Origin: Zoroaster sp. YZ-2022
Lineage: Eukaryota > Echinodermata > Asteroidea > Forcipulatida > Zoroasteridae
DNA: 64,000 nt
Assembly: GCA_029582265.1 (NCBI GenBank)
Contig: CM055823.1
Location: forward strand, 7,050,359-7,114,358
Reading direction: 5' to 3'
The translations under genes were made by a program, and so were the position numbers. Shown here piece after piece: positions 1-9,700 of the stretch. The notes under the pieces are model-generated. The model did no database searches. It had not been told where the DNA came from and saw only the letters and a list, made by a program, of their open reading frames with translations. Position 1 is the first letter of the stretch. Each line of letters starts with the position of its first letter.

Positions 1-783
1 GGTACTAGCGTGGACTAGGTTAGTACACCAGTGGCACACTCATGTAGGTAAGAGACTTCTGGTACTGTGCCGTGGTCTAGGTTAGTACACGAGTGGCACA
101 CTCATGTAGGTAACAGACTTCTGGTACTATGTCGCCGCGGTTTCAGGTTAGTACACCCGTGGCACACTTCATGTAGGCAGACTTCTGGCACCATGCCGTG
201 GTCAGGTTAGTACACAGTGGCACAACCATGTAGTACAGACTTCTGGTACCATGCCTGTGGTTCAGGTTAGTACACGAGTGGCACACTTCATGTAGGTAAC
301 AGACTTCTGGTACTATGCGGTCTAGGTTAGTACACGTGGCACAACCATGTAGGTACAGACTTACAGTACTATGCCGTGGTCTAGGTTAGTACGGTGGCAC
401 ACTTCATGTAGGTAACAGACTTCTGGTACTATGCCGCGGTCCAGGTTAGTACACGAGTGGGCACAATTCATGTAGGTAACAGACTTCTGGTACATGCCGT
501 GGTCTAGGTTAGCACACAGTGGCACACTTCATGGTAACAGACTTCTGGTACTATGCCGTGGTCTAGTTAGTACATGACTGGCACACCATGTAGGTCTGGT
601 ACTATGCCGTGGTCTAGGTTAGTACATGAGTGGCACACTTCATGTAGATAACAGACTTCTGGTACATGTCAGGTTCAGGTTAGTACACGAATGGCACACT
701 TCATGTAGGTAACAGACTTCTGGTACTATGCCGTGGTCTAGGTTAGTACACGAGTGGCACAATTCATGTAGGTAATAGACTTC
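1..783. repeat. 63-bp tandem repeat, about 13 copies
   Basis: The block is a head-to-tail array of a unit of about 63 bp that contains GGTTAGTACACGAGTGGCAC and CTTCATGTAGGTAACAGAC. The copies differ mostly by short deletions and insertions rather than substitutions, which looks more like uncorrected read error or slippage than point-mutation decay. It begins at the window edge, so its true length is unknown. It lies in the intron downstream of the API5 exon at 797-894 (minus strand). Confidence 0.9.
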
Positions 784-796
784 TGTTATTACTTAC

Positions 797-894
797 CCTA
801 ACGGTGAAGGCTCTGGACTTGTGGCGTGTTTCTGAACAGGACGCCATGAAAGAACAATCATGCTTTTGTATGAGGGGGGATTCCGAAATAGGTC
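797..894 (-). CDS. API5 exon encoding the DLF..PPSYKS segment
   Basis: On the minus strand an AG acceptor (TTTGTAG) is followed by an open 98-bp exon that reads DLFRNPPSYKSM and then VLSWRPVQK, ending at a GTAAGT donor (791-796). This closely matches the conserved API5 segment DLFHIPPSYKS...LSWKPVQK that follows the leucine-rich and helical region. It starts in phase 0, as needed to continue from the exon at 1708-1858, and leaves phase 2. The remaining C-terminal exon or exons (the basic, RGG-rich tail in vertebrates) would lie to the left, beyond the tandem repeat and outside the window. Confidence 0.88.
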
Positions 895-1061
895 CTACAA
901 ACCAACAAAACAAATCCAAATTGCATAAAATCATACGATACTAATGGAAAGTTAAAGTGAATTTGTTTATTTGTGAAGAAATAATTCTGTCTGGCATGCT
1001 GAATTTGTTTAGAAAACATCAAATGTATTACATATATGAAATGGATCATGGTTGTGATTAA

Positions 1062-1362
1062 CCATCCTTCAAGGGCCAAAATCAGTCAAAATGTTGATAT
1101 ACTTCCCAAGGTATTTCTAGTGCACTTAAAGTCAAACACTGTCAAACCTTACGTGTAGTAAGTACATTTACAGGTCAAAATGAGTCGACCGTTTTTGACT
1201 GGTAAAAGCATTGTCTGGTATTGTTCAGGGTGGTCAAAATGACAGTCTTAACCAGTCAAAAATGCCCCTGTGGGCACATTTGGGTCAACAGTCAAAACAG
1301 TCAGTTGACTGGTTTTGACCTCTACAGCAACTTTCCACTGAAGTGCATCAATAGTAGGAGGG
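1062..1362 (-). mobile_element. TTAA-flanked non-autonomous element
   Basis: About 300 bp, bounded by TTAA (1058-1061) on the left and by a decayed CTAA (1363-1366) on the right. It is a reverse-orientation copy of the sequence starting at 58688: both carry GTCAAAACAGTCAGTTGACT-like and CCTTACG-T-GTAGTAAGTAC-like segments and the terminal CCCTCCTACTA motif. The TTAA target and CCC terminus fit a piggyBac-type MITE. It lies in the API5 intron between the exons at 797 and 1708. Confidence 0.6.
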
Positions 1363-1707
1363 CTAAGCTTGGGTGAAATTGATTTTTTTCCCATCCAAAC
1401 ATATATCGTGATTTTTCGATAGTATTGCGATTATTTTTTTCCATTCATGCATAATTGCTTTAGAGCCGATAACCACAGGTATGTACCCCTCTACATGCGT
1501 CACAATAAATCGTAATTTCGTTTGCAGAGCACGTATGTACTTCTGAAGTAGTTCGCTTTTGTTTCTCACTTTCGAAAGCTGAAAAGACAGTCCTGATTTT
1601 CCTTCCACGGAATTTCTGACTTGACTCACAACGGCCATTTTTATTTTTATACCAATGGCGTGCAAGTCTTGAGACTGGCAATCTCTTTTCGTTCACGCTC
1701 GACCTAC

Positions 1708-1858
1708 CTTGACTAACGTGTTGATATTTGTTGTGACTCGCAGAGCGATGACTTTCAGTTTGTTCTCCTCTTTCTTCATCTCGTCGCTAGGTTTACCCTG
1801 CAGAGCTAGTCTTAACTGTTTCATGTACAGCTGTGTCCCCCGCGCAAAATACTGTAAT
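1708..1858 (-). CDS. API5 exon encoding the LQYFARG..LRLALQGK segment
   Basis: The minus-strand exon is bounded by an acceptor ...CATCCAG and a donor GTAGGT. It encodes LQYFARGTQLYMKQ, LRLALQGK and a following KxEENKLKVIALR..NINTLVK stretch. This is nearly identical to the most conserved part of API5, the helical repeat segment that contains the leucine-zipper-like region. The codon split with the preceding exon (AG|A, Arg) is correct. No frameshift or stop is present. Confidence 0.95.
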
Positions 1859-1964
1859 CTGGATGTAAAAAAGCGATTTAATGTAAAGGGATTATTCCTG
1901 TTTGTCATTGGCTAAATGAGTCTTTTGTAAGTTTCATTTGAATAATCTCTGGTACACTAAAAAC

Positions 1965-2131
1965 ATTTTATAAAATCTTAGTTTCAATGTCGTGAATACC
2001 TTAAGTTTGGACCCTTTTCTATTAAACAGAATACCTGATTCTGACTTCCTATCTGGTCATTTTGACGAAGAAATCTCCATTACAAAATATTAGTTCTGAG
2101 AGAATCAATCCGTTAAGTTTTTAGCCCTTTT
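1965..2131. repeat. Diverged units of the 127-bp tandem repeat
   Basis: At least one recognisable, older unit (TTAAACAGAATACCTGATTC ... AGAATCAATCCGTTAAG) of the array that continues at 2976-3713. The array is interrupted by the insertion at 2140-2975. Confidence 0.8.
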
Positions 2132-2139
2132 CTATTAAA

Positions 2140-2975
2140 AAACCCTGCGAGTCGCCCGATATTCATTTAAGCGCGGCGTAGGCAGCAAATCTACACCGTG
2201 TAGTAGGTTGTAAAATCGTTAATTACATGGGTAAATGAACTGATTTTCCCAATGTTAACAGTTTTAACTTGTTTCCGAGGGTCTAGAGATGTTTTCTATA
2301 AAAAAAAAAATTGGGGAAAATTTTTGTTTTTCTTAGAAAATTAAATACATAATTAACACTAAAAAACCTCATTTTTCATAAAAAAACTCATTTTTAAACC
2401 CAAAATCTGTACTTTATTCACTCAATAGTAGTCCAGTCTATACATACACCATCCTGCCATGTATACAAACCCATGGCCCATTCATAAAAAGCCACCTGCT
2501 ATCGAAAAACCTCATCAATCACTCAGATACTGCCATCATCCGACCCCCCCCCCCAACAGCCATCCCCCAACAGCCATCCCCCAATATCAACCCCCCCCCA
2601 ACATAGACGTTTTTATTGGTCGAAATACCTCAGACCTGTCAAATGGCCATCACAGAGGCCTTTGAGATGTCTCCCAGACCGCCGCAGGCATGTTATCTGA
2701 TGGTAATCAGCCTGTGTTTACGACCTTCGTGAACCCCAACGCTAAGCCACAGTGTGTACACAAATCCCACAGGGACCCCTCAGGCATGGCAGTTGCGGCT
2801 GGCTTAAAGGGGTGAACGAACTTCCCCAGTACTTTCAGCTTCTAACACAGTATTTCTAATGGGGATGGAAAGGAACTTATGAAGAATTGAATTTTTTCAC
2901 CATTTAATTAAGGAATAATTACAGAAAGTTCGTTAACCTACTACACCGTGTAGATGTGCTGCCTACGCGCAGGGT
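2140..2975. mobile_element. 836-bp inverted-repeat element with 8-bp target duplication
   Basis: The element is flanked by exact CTATTAAA direct repeats (2132-2139 and 2976-2983). Removing one repeat restores an uninterrupted 127-bp unit, which proves an insertion. The ends form imperfect inverted repeats of about 50 bp: ACCCTGCG, then CGTAGGCAGCA, ATCTACAC and GTGTAGTAGGTT on the left, mirrored at 2932-2975. An 8-bp duplication is typical of hAT-type elements. No transposase is encoded, so it is non-autonomous. The interior holds a C-rich stretch at 2540-2600. Confidence 0.82.
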
Positions 2976-3713
2976 CTATTAAACAGAATACCTGATTCTG
3001 ACTTCCTATCTGGTCTTTTTGACCATAAAAATATTCGTTACAAAATCTTAGTTTTGACAGAATCAATCCGTTAAGATTTTAAGCCTGTTGTATAAAACAG
3101 AATACCTGATTCCGACTTCCTATCTGGTCTTTTTGACCATAAAATCGTCATTACAAAATCTTAGTTTCAATGTCGTAATTTTGACAGAATCAATCCGTTG
3201 AGATTTTAAGCCTTTTGTATTAAACAGAATACTTGATTCCGACTACCTATCTGGTCTTTTTGACCATAAAATCGTCATTACAAAATCTTAGTTTCAGTGT
3301 CGTAATTTTGACAGAATCAATCCGTTGAGATTTTAAGCCTTTTGTATTAAACAGAATACTTGATTCCGACTACCTATCTGGTCTTTTTGACCATAAAATC
3401 GTCATTACAAAATCTTAGTTTCAGTGTCGTAATTTTGACAGAATCAATCCGTTGAGATTTTAAGCCTTTTGTATTAAACAGAATACTTGATTCCGACTAC
3501 CTATCTGGTCTTTTTGACCATAAAATCGTCATTACAAAATCTTAGTTTCAATGTCGTAATTTTGACAGAATCAATCCGTTGAGATTTTAAGCCTTTTGTA
3601 TTAAACAGAATACTTGATTCCGACTACCTATCTGGTCTTTTTGACCATAAAATCGTCATTACAAAATCTTAGTTTCAATGTCGTAATTTTGACAGAATTT
3701 TAATCCTTTTGTG
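2976..3713. repeat. 127-bp tandem array in an API5 intron
   Basis: About six units with an exact 127-bp period (for example attaa at 3219 and 3346) fill the intron next to the API5 exon at 4257-4447. Each unit contains the words TTAAACAGAATAC, TATCTGGTCTTTTTGACCAT and AGAATCAATCCGTTGAGA. On the minus strand the start of each unit reads like the API5 exon/intron junction (ATCAG|GTATTCTG, or CAA|GTATTCTG in the later units). Confidence 0.95.
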
Positions 3714-3717
3714 TTAA

Positions 3718-4243
3718 CCCTCTCAGTACTGAATTGTTTGACCACTCAAGCGTGAAACACACATTCTTACACAACAGAAAGCTTGTGTTCAAAGACCAAT
3801 TTTACAAACTCTATTATCACCTTGAAGATATCGTTTTACAGCAAAATAAATAATAAAAAATATCTTACTTATTGAATTCCCTTTCATAAAATCCAAAAAA
3901 CATTAAGATTGGTCAATAAATGTCCAAGTTCTCTTGGTCTTTGTTCTCAGTGTGATCTGTAAACTCAAACACTTTTTGTACACAAACACATGGCGCTCCG
4001 TAGGTGTTTGGCATTTCGGATCTTTCAACTCCAATTTGAAGGGATTGCATAATAGCAACCTTATTCTATTTCACCATCAATGGAAAGATCCGATCTTGCT
4101 CTTTCCAACCATTGTAAGCTTGGGTATGGAGGGTGAACATGGACAAAACTACAGCTTTATAACAAATGGCCTTTGTGCTCAGGCTTGAGTGCTTTTTTGT
4201 GTGAAAGCTTGGTCGACTAAAGTCGACTATGGTAAGGAAAGGG
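3718..4243. mobile_element. 526-bp TTAA-flanked element
   Basis: The element begins CCCTCTCAGTACTGAA and ends AAGGAAAGGG, and is flanked on both sides by TTAA (3714-3717 and 4244-4247). Removing it rejoins TTTTGTATTAAACAGA-like sequence of the 127-bp repeat, so the TTAA target lay inside the array, within 10 bp of the API5 splice donor. The TTAA duplication and CCC ends indicate a piggyBac-type non-autonomous element. It contains no convincing ORF. Confidence 0.72.
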
Positions 4244-4256
4244 TTAAACAGATTAC

Positions 4257-4447
4257 CTGATTCTGAAATCTTTCAGTCTTTCAGCGTTTTCCTCAGCTGT
4301 CAGAAAATCTGGCTGCTTTTTCCCCACTTGGTAGAATGTGTACATGAGACACTCCACATAGGAGAATTGAAGTTTGGGCTCTTCTGTGGCTTTACCGTTT
4401 ACTGTGTCATCTCCCTCCGGTTCTGCAGGGGGTAAAGGCATGTATTC
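4257..4447 (-). CDS. API5 exon encoding the EYMPLPP..PKLQFSYVEC segment
   Basis: The minus-strand 191-bp exon runs from acceptor TTTGCAG to donor GTAATCTG. It encodes EYMPLPPAEPEGDD, then EEPKLQFSYVECLMYTF and KQPDFLTAEENAERLKDFRI. Vertebrate API5 has the same order: LEYMPLPP, EEPKLQFSYVECLLYSF, PDFLTA, then LKDFKIR. It ends in phase 2 and joins the exon at 1858 to give ...RIRLQYFARG. The last 13 bases of this exon plus the donor are the part shared with the units of the adjacent tandem array. Confidence 0.96.
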
Positions 4448-4608
4448 CTGCAAACGGAAGGGCAGAAAAAGAATTTAGCCACAAGGTTCAAGGAAAAACT
4501 GAAGAACTTTTTTGAACAGAAGTATCATTAACCCTAACCTTCCCAAATCCTCCAAAATCCTCTTTGCTGAAGTGAAGGATTTTGAAGGATTGAGGTTACA
4601 TGCTCTTC

Positions 4609-4926
4609 GGATTCAAGTTCTGGTGTCAGCAACATAATGTGGGTTCGAATCACGGCCGTGACACTTGTGACCTTGAGCAAGACACTTAATCATAATTGCT
4701 TCTCTCCACCCAGGGGTTAAATGGGTACCTGTGAAGGCAGAGTTGGTTTGCTCTATACGGCTTAGAAATGGCAGCAATTGAGCTGTATACCCCCCAGGGA
4801 GCTGAGATGGTTTCAGAATGATTTATGAGCCTTATGAGCAGGGATAATATTATAATGCGCCTTGAGCACCACTTAGTTGGTGGATACGTGCGCTATATAA
4901 ATCCACACATTATTATTATTATTATT
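4609..4926 (+). mobile_element. tRNA-derived SINE with (ATT)n tail, 5'-truncated
   Basis: It retains the B-box region (TGGGTTCGAATCACGG), the body (CTTGAGCAAGACACTTAA, AATGGCAGCAATTGAGCTGT) and the 3' tail (GCGCCTTGAGCACCACTTAG ... GTGCGCTATATAA) followed by ATT repeats. The A-box part seen in the copy at 15935 is missing. It belongs to the same family as the copies at 15935, 49159 (-) and 50972 (-). Confidence 0.9.
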
Positions 4927-5166
4927 AAAGTGAAGGATTTTGGAGGAGTGAGGTTATTAGGCATACTTGCCTTTCCATGGTACATGTACATCCATGTTTG
5001 TTGTAGTGATTGCAAGGTCAGTGCTTGGGTCAGTGGACAATTTTTCCCATGCATGCAGGGAGGGTTCCTGGCCATGTACATGTACCACAGACTAGAAACA
5101 CATGTGTGCATACATGTCATGTGCTTGCTTTACTACTGAAGGATCTTGGAGGATTCAGGTTATGTG

Positions 5167-5202
5167 TTAGGGTTAGGGTTAGGGTTAGGGTTAGGGTTAG
5201 GA
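5167..5202 (+). repeat. Interstitial telomere-type repeat (TTAGGG)6
   Basis: Five perfect TTAGGG units plus TTAGGA form the right end of the element at 4532-5202. The position suggests expansion of the element's own GGTTAGGG terminus rather than a chromosome-fusion scar. Confidence 0.9.
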
Positions 5203-5483
5203 TTAAAGGTTTGCTGAAATTGACCTATTCTTCAATTTTTACTGGTAAAAGACAACATCTATTATCTTTTATTGACAATCTGTGAAGGGAAATAAGCAAG
5301 TTAACTTAAGTTGGAAAATTAATCGAGTGGCGGTCAGAAAAAACAAAAATGTTGCCAGTGGTGGTCATGGGATTCCGAGTGCCGGTGGGGGTTTCTGTCA
5401 CCAACCACCATGGGCAGAAACCCGTTCATGACAATCAACAAACACAGTTTTGGAGAAAACTCTATGCAAGATCCCTCCCTTAC

Positions 5484-5717
5484 CACTAGTTTATCAAAGA
5501 CCCTTCCAAGGGCCCCGTCATTTCCGACATCCAGCGTGAATGTTGCCATCTCGGCCAGCTGCCTCAGCATCTCCAGTTTGACGTCAAATTCTGAGGACTC
5601 TTTCTTCTTCTCCTCTCCTTCTGTCTTGCTTTCGCTGCCGGGCGCCACGATATCGCTTAGGACAGGGAGGACGTTGTCACATATGTAGACAACAAATTTT
5701 GTGGAAGCAACATTCCG
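5484..5717 (-). CDS. API5 exon encoding the NV.STKFV..LRQLAEM segment
   Basis: The minus-strand 234-bp exon (78 codons, phase 0 at both ends) runs from acceptor ACTCACAG to donor GTAAGG. It encodes RNVASTKFVVYICDNVLPVL, an acidic/lysine-rich insert (KTEGEEKKKESSEFDVKLE) and MLRQLAEMATFTLDV..GRVFDKLV. Vertebrate API5 has NVHSTRFVTYFCEQVLPNL ... LDIQLEVLKLLAEMSSF ... LRKLFDKLL at the same place. API5 is a helical-repeat (HEAT/ARM-like) nuclear protein linked to suppression of E2F1-induced apoptosis. No earlier exons (about 270 residues in vertebrates) are visible before the gap. Confidence 0.95.
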
Positions 5718-6202
5718 CTGTGAGTCGGAAGAGAGGAAATATTTATAGAGAACCCCTGTACTGTCTGTCCATCAATACTAATACATCTTACCAAGATCAA
5801 CCTCTCGGCTTTCATTTGAACTGTGTTTTCTAGAAATTGCTGATTTTTCTTTTCAGTTTGTTATGGAAACATACATCAGATATGTCAGTAAAGAGCAAAG
5901 ATCAAATCAATAATGTTCAATATCCGTACAGAAGGATTTCATTGATTAAAAAAAAAACTCATTTTCCTTCAAATATGGACCCATGCAACCAAACACGTAT
6001 ATATATATACATAACAGCAAAAGAAACGTCAGCCCTAAAAATATTTATTATTTTCATTTTATAATTAATATAATTTGTTTAATGAAGAATATTATGAGTA
6101 TGGAGTGTAACACGAACACAATGTGGCAAATTTGGTTGACCTGGCAGCCAATCATCCTGTCAACATTGTATATTTATTATGTTTAATAATATAATTACTT
6201 AA
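5718..6202. other. AT-rich sequence, no feature recognised
   Basis: This should be the API5 intron upstream of the exon at 5484-5717. I see only AT-rich sequence with short A and TA runs, and no further API5 exon. Confidence 0.5.
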
Positions 6203-6702
6203 NNNNNNNNNNNNNNNNNNNNNNNNNNNNNNNNNNNNNNNNNNNNNNNNNNNNNNNNNNNNNNNNNNNNNNNNNNNNNNNNNNNNNNNNNNNNNNNNNN
6301 NNNNNNNNNNNNNNNNNNNNNNNNNNNNNNNNNNNNNNNNNNNNNNNNNNNNNNNNNNNNNNNNNNNNNNNNNNNNNNNNNNNNNNNNNNNNNNNNNNNN
6401 NNNNNNNNNNNNNNNNNNNNNNNNNNNNNNNNNNNNNNNNNNNNNNNNNNNNNNNNNNNNNNNNNNNNNNNNNNNNNNNNNNNNNNNNNNNNNNNNNNNN
6501 NNNNNNNNNNNNNNNNNNNNNNNNNNNNNNNNNNNNNNNNNNNNNNNNNNNNNNNNNNNNNNNNNNNNNNNNNNNNNNNNNNNNNNNNNNNNNNNNNNNN
6601 NNNNNNNNNNNNNNNNNNNNNNNNNNNNNNNNNNNNNNNNNNNNNNNNNNNNNNNNNNNNNNNNNNNNNNNNNNNNNNNNNNNNNNNNNNNNNNNNNNNN
6701 NN
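6203..6702. other. Scaffold gap of exactly 500 N
   Basis: A round-number run of N normally means a join of unknown true length. It separates the API5 contig from the satellite array. Open frames reported across it are meaningless. Confidence 0.99.
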
Positions 6703-9700
6703 TAAATTTGAAAATTTTTTCATACCTTAATCGACCTCCATGCACACTTAGCCCTCCGTAAAATACGCCGGTCAAATACGGCCCGTAACTCAGGGTTAAC
6801 ACCCTACATTGTTGTGATTAAAACACAATTATACGAATGAAATTATTTCTAGCGACGACGGCTATAACTTTAAAAATTTTTAAGGGATGCTGACAAATGA
6901 CAAATTATATATCCAAATTAAAAGCATTAAAGCTAGGTTCTGCTCTCTTTTTAGGAAAATCACATGACTTTTACATTTAGAAATTCTGTTCATAATTTCT
7001 AAAGTCAGCGACCACCATGCACACTTAGCCGTCCGCAAAATACCGTCAAAATACGGCCATAACCCAGGGTAGACAGCCTATATTGTTGTGGGATTAAAAA
7101 GACAAACATGAATGAAATTATTTCTATGACGGGTTATAACTTCTTAAAAGTTTTATGAGGCCGACAAATTTATATCCAAATTAAAGCTTAGGTTCTCCTC
7201 TTTTAGAAATTCACACACTTTTTACATTTAGACAATTCTGTTCATACCTTAAACGGCCTCATCATGCACACTTAGTCCTCCGCAAAATACTGTCAAAAAT
7301 ATACGGGCTCAAAACTCAGGGTAGACAGCCTATGACATTGTTGTGATTAAAACAAAATATTTTATCGTCTAAATTATTTCTATGCGATGGTTATAACTAT
7401 TAAAAGTCTTTTAAGGGAGTCGCTGACAAAATTTATATCCAAATTAAAGCTTAGGTTTTCCTCTTTTAGGAAATTACATGACTTTTTACATTTAGACAAT
7501 TTTCATACCTTTAATAGCTAAAACTCCATGCACAATTTAGCCTCCCAAAAATGTTAACTGCCAATATACGGGCCATAACTCAGGCTAGACAACCTATATT
7601 GTTGTGATTAAAACACAAATATTGAATGAAATTATTTCTAGCTATGACGGTATAACATTTAAAAGTTTTATGGAGGCTGACAAATTTATATCCAAACAAA
7701 GCTTAGGGTTCCTCCTTTAGGAAATCACATGACTATCAGATGACAATTTCTTCACACCTTAATCGACCTCCATGCAGATTTCAGCCTCCGTAAAATACGG
7801 TCAAAATACACATACTCAGGGAAAAACACCTGACATGTTGTGATTAAAAACACAAATACGAATGAAATTATTTCTAGCGACGGGTATAACTTTAAAAGTT
7901 AAGGGAGGCATGACAAATTATATCTAAATTAAAGCTTAGGTTCTCCCTTTTAGGAAATCACATGACTTTAAGACGTAGATATATTTAGATAATTTCTTCA
8001 TACCCCTTAAAGGCGACCATTACGCACACCTTAGCCCTCCTGCAAAATACTGTCAAAATACGGGCCATAACTCAGGGTAGACAGCCATATTGTTGCGGAT
8101 GATTAAAACACAAACACACGAATGAAATTATTTCTAGTTTACTGTTATAACTTTAAAACGCTTTTAAAGGGATGACAAATTTATATCCAAATTAAAGCGT
8201 AGAGAAGTCTCCTCTTCTTAGGAAATCACATATGAAACTTTTACATTTAGATAATTTCTTCATACCTTAAATAGCTCCATGCACACCGCTGAACCCTCCG
8301 TAAAAAAATACTGTCAAAATACGGGCGGATATAATCTCAGGGTGGGCAGCCGAGCTCATTGTTGCTGTGAATTTAAAAACACAAATACCAACGAATGAAA
8401 TTATTTCTCTGTGATGACGGTTATAACTTTAAAAAGTTTTACTAGAGAGTGCTGACACAATTTTATATCCAAATTAAAGCTTAGGGTTCTATACTCTTTA
8501 GGAAATCACATGACTTCTTTACATTTAGAACAATTTCTTCATACTTAATCGACCACTCCATGTGCACACTTAGCCCTCCGTAAAAGCTATCACCGGTCCG
8601 TACGGCAAAAATAACTAACTCAGGGCTAACACAGCTCTACATTGTTGTGATTAAAAAGAACAAATACACGAATAGAAATTATTTCTTCTGGCGACTGGGT
8701 ATAACTTTAACAGTTTTTAAGGGAGGCCGACAGAAATTTATATCCAGAATTAAAGCATAGGTTCTCCTCTTTAGGAAATCACATGACTTTTACATTTAGA
8801 TAATTTCTTCCATAACTTAAAGGACCACTATGCACACTTTCTAGCCTCCGCGGTAATAATGCTGTCAAATATTACGGGCCATAACTCAGGGTAGACAACC
8901 TATATTGTTGTGATTAAAACACAAATACGAATGAAATTATTTCTAGCGACGGTTCTAACTTTAAAGTTTTTAAGGATGCCGACAAATTTATATCCAAATT
9001 AAAGCTTAGGTTCTCCTCTTTAGGAAATCACATGACTTTACATTTAGACAATTCTTCATACCTTAATTCCATGCACACTTAGCCGTCCGCAAAATACTGT
9101 CAAAATACGGGCCATAACTCAGGGTAGACAGCCTATATTGTTGTGATTAAAAGACAAATACGAATGAAATTATTTCTAGCGACGGTTATAACTTTAAAAG
9201 TCTTTAAGGGAGGCCGACAAATTTATATCCAAATTAAAGCTTAGGTTCTCCTCTTTTAGGAAATCACATGACTTTTACATTTAGACAATTTCTTCATACC
9301 TTAAACGGCCTCCATGCACACTTAGTCCTCCGTAAAATACGGTCAATATACGGGCCGTAACTCAGGCTAACACCCGACATTGTTGTGATTAAAACACAAA
9401 TACGAATGAAATTATTTCTAGCGATGGGTATAACATTAAAAGTTTTTAAGGGAGGCCGACAAATTTATATCCAAATTAAAGCATAGGTTCTCCTCTTTTA
9501 GGAAATCACATGACTTTTACATTTAGATAATTTCTTCATAGCTTAAATGGCCTCCATGCGCACTGAACCCTCCGCAAAATGCTGTCAAAATACGGGCCAT
9601 AACTCAGGGTAGACAACCTATATTGTTGTGATTAAAACACAAATACGAATGAAATTATTTCTAGCGACGGTTATAACTTTAAAAGTTTTTAAGGGATGCC

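Larger units (their letters stand above)
4532..5202. mobile_element. TTAA-flanked MITE with telomere-like ends (CCCTAACC)
   Basis: Bounded by TTAA at 4528-4531 and 5203-5206. The left end is CCCTAACCTTCCCAAATCC. The right end is an inverted counterpart (GGAGGATTCAGGTTATG) that runs into six TTAGGG units. Relatives lie at 26706-26963 and 61010-61091. A SINE (4609-4926) has inserted inside it, flanked by two similar segments of about 28 bp (AAGTGAAGGATTTTG-AGGA), a plausible long target duplication. Confidence 0.7.

Noticed and set aside
1..783. CRISPR-like array
   Set aside because: The units are contiguous tandem repeats without unique spacers, in a eukaryotic genome; the same goes for 2976-3713 and 50373-50971.
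1363..1665. Minus-strand frame containing MAVVSQVRNSVEGKSGL and LSKVRNKSELLQKYIRALQT
   Set aside because: It looks protein-like and could be a first exon of another gene, but I recognise no family and see no partner exons inside the API5 intron.
5167..5202. Chromosome-fusion scar or telomere
   Set aside because: The TTAGGG tract lies exactly at the end of a TTAA-flanked MITE whose relatives have the same terminus.
6152..6802. Open frames of 174-216 codons
   Set aside because: They consist of undefined residues across the 500-N gap.
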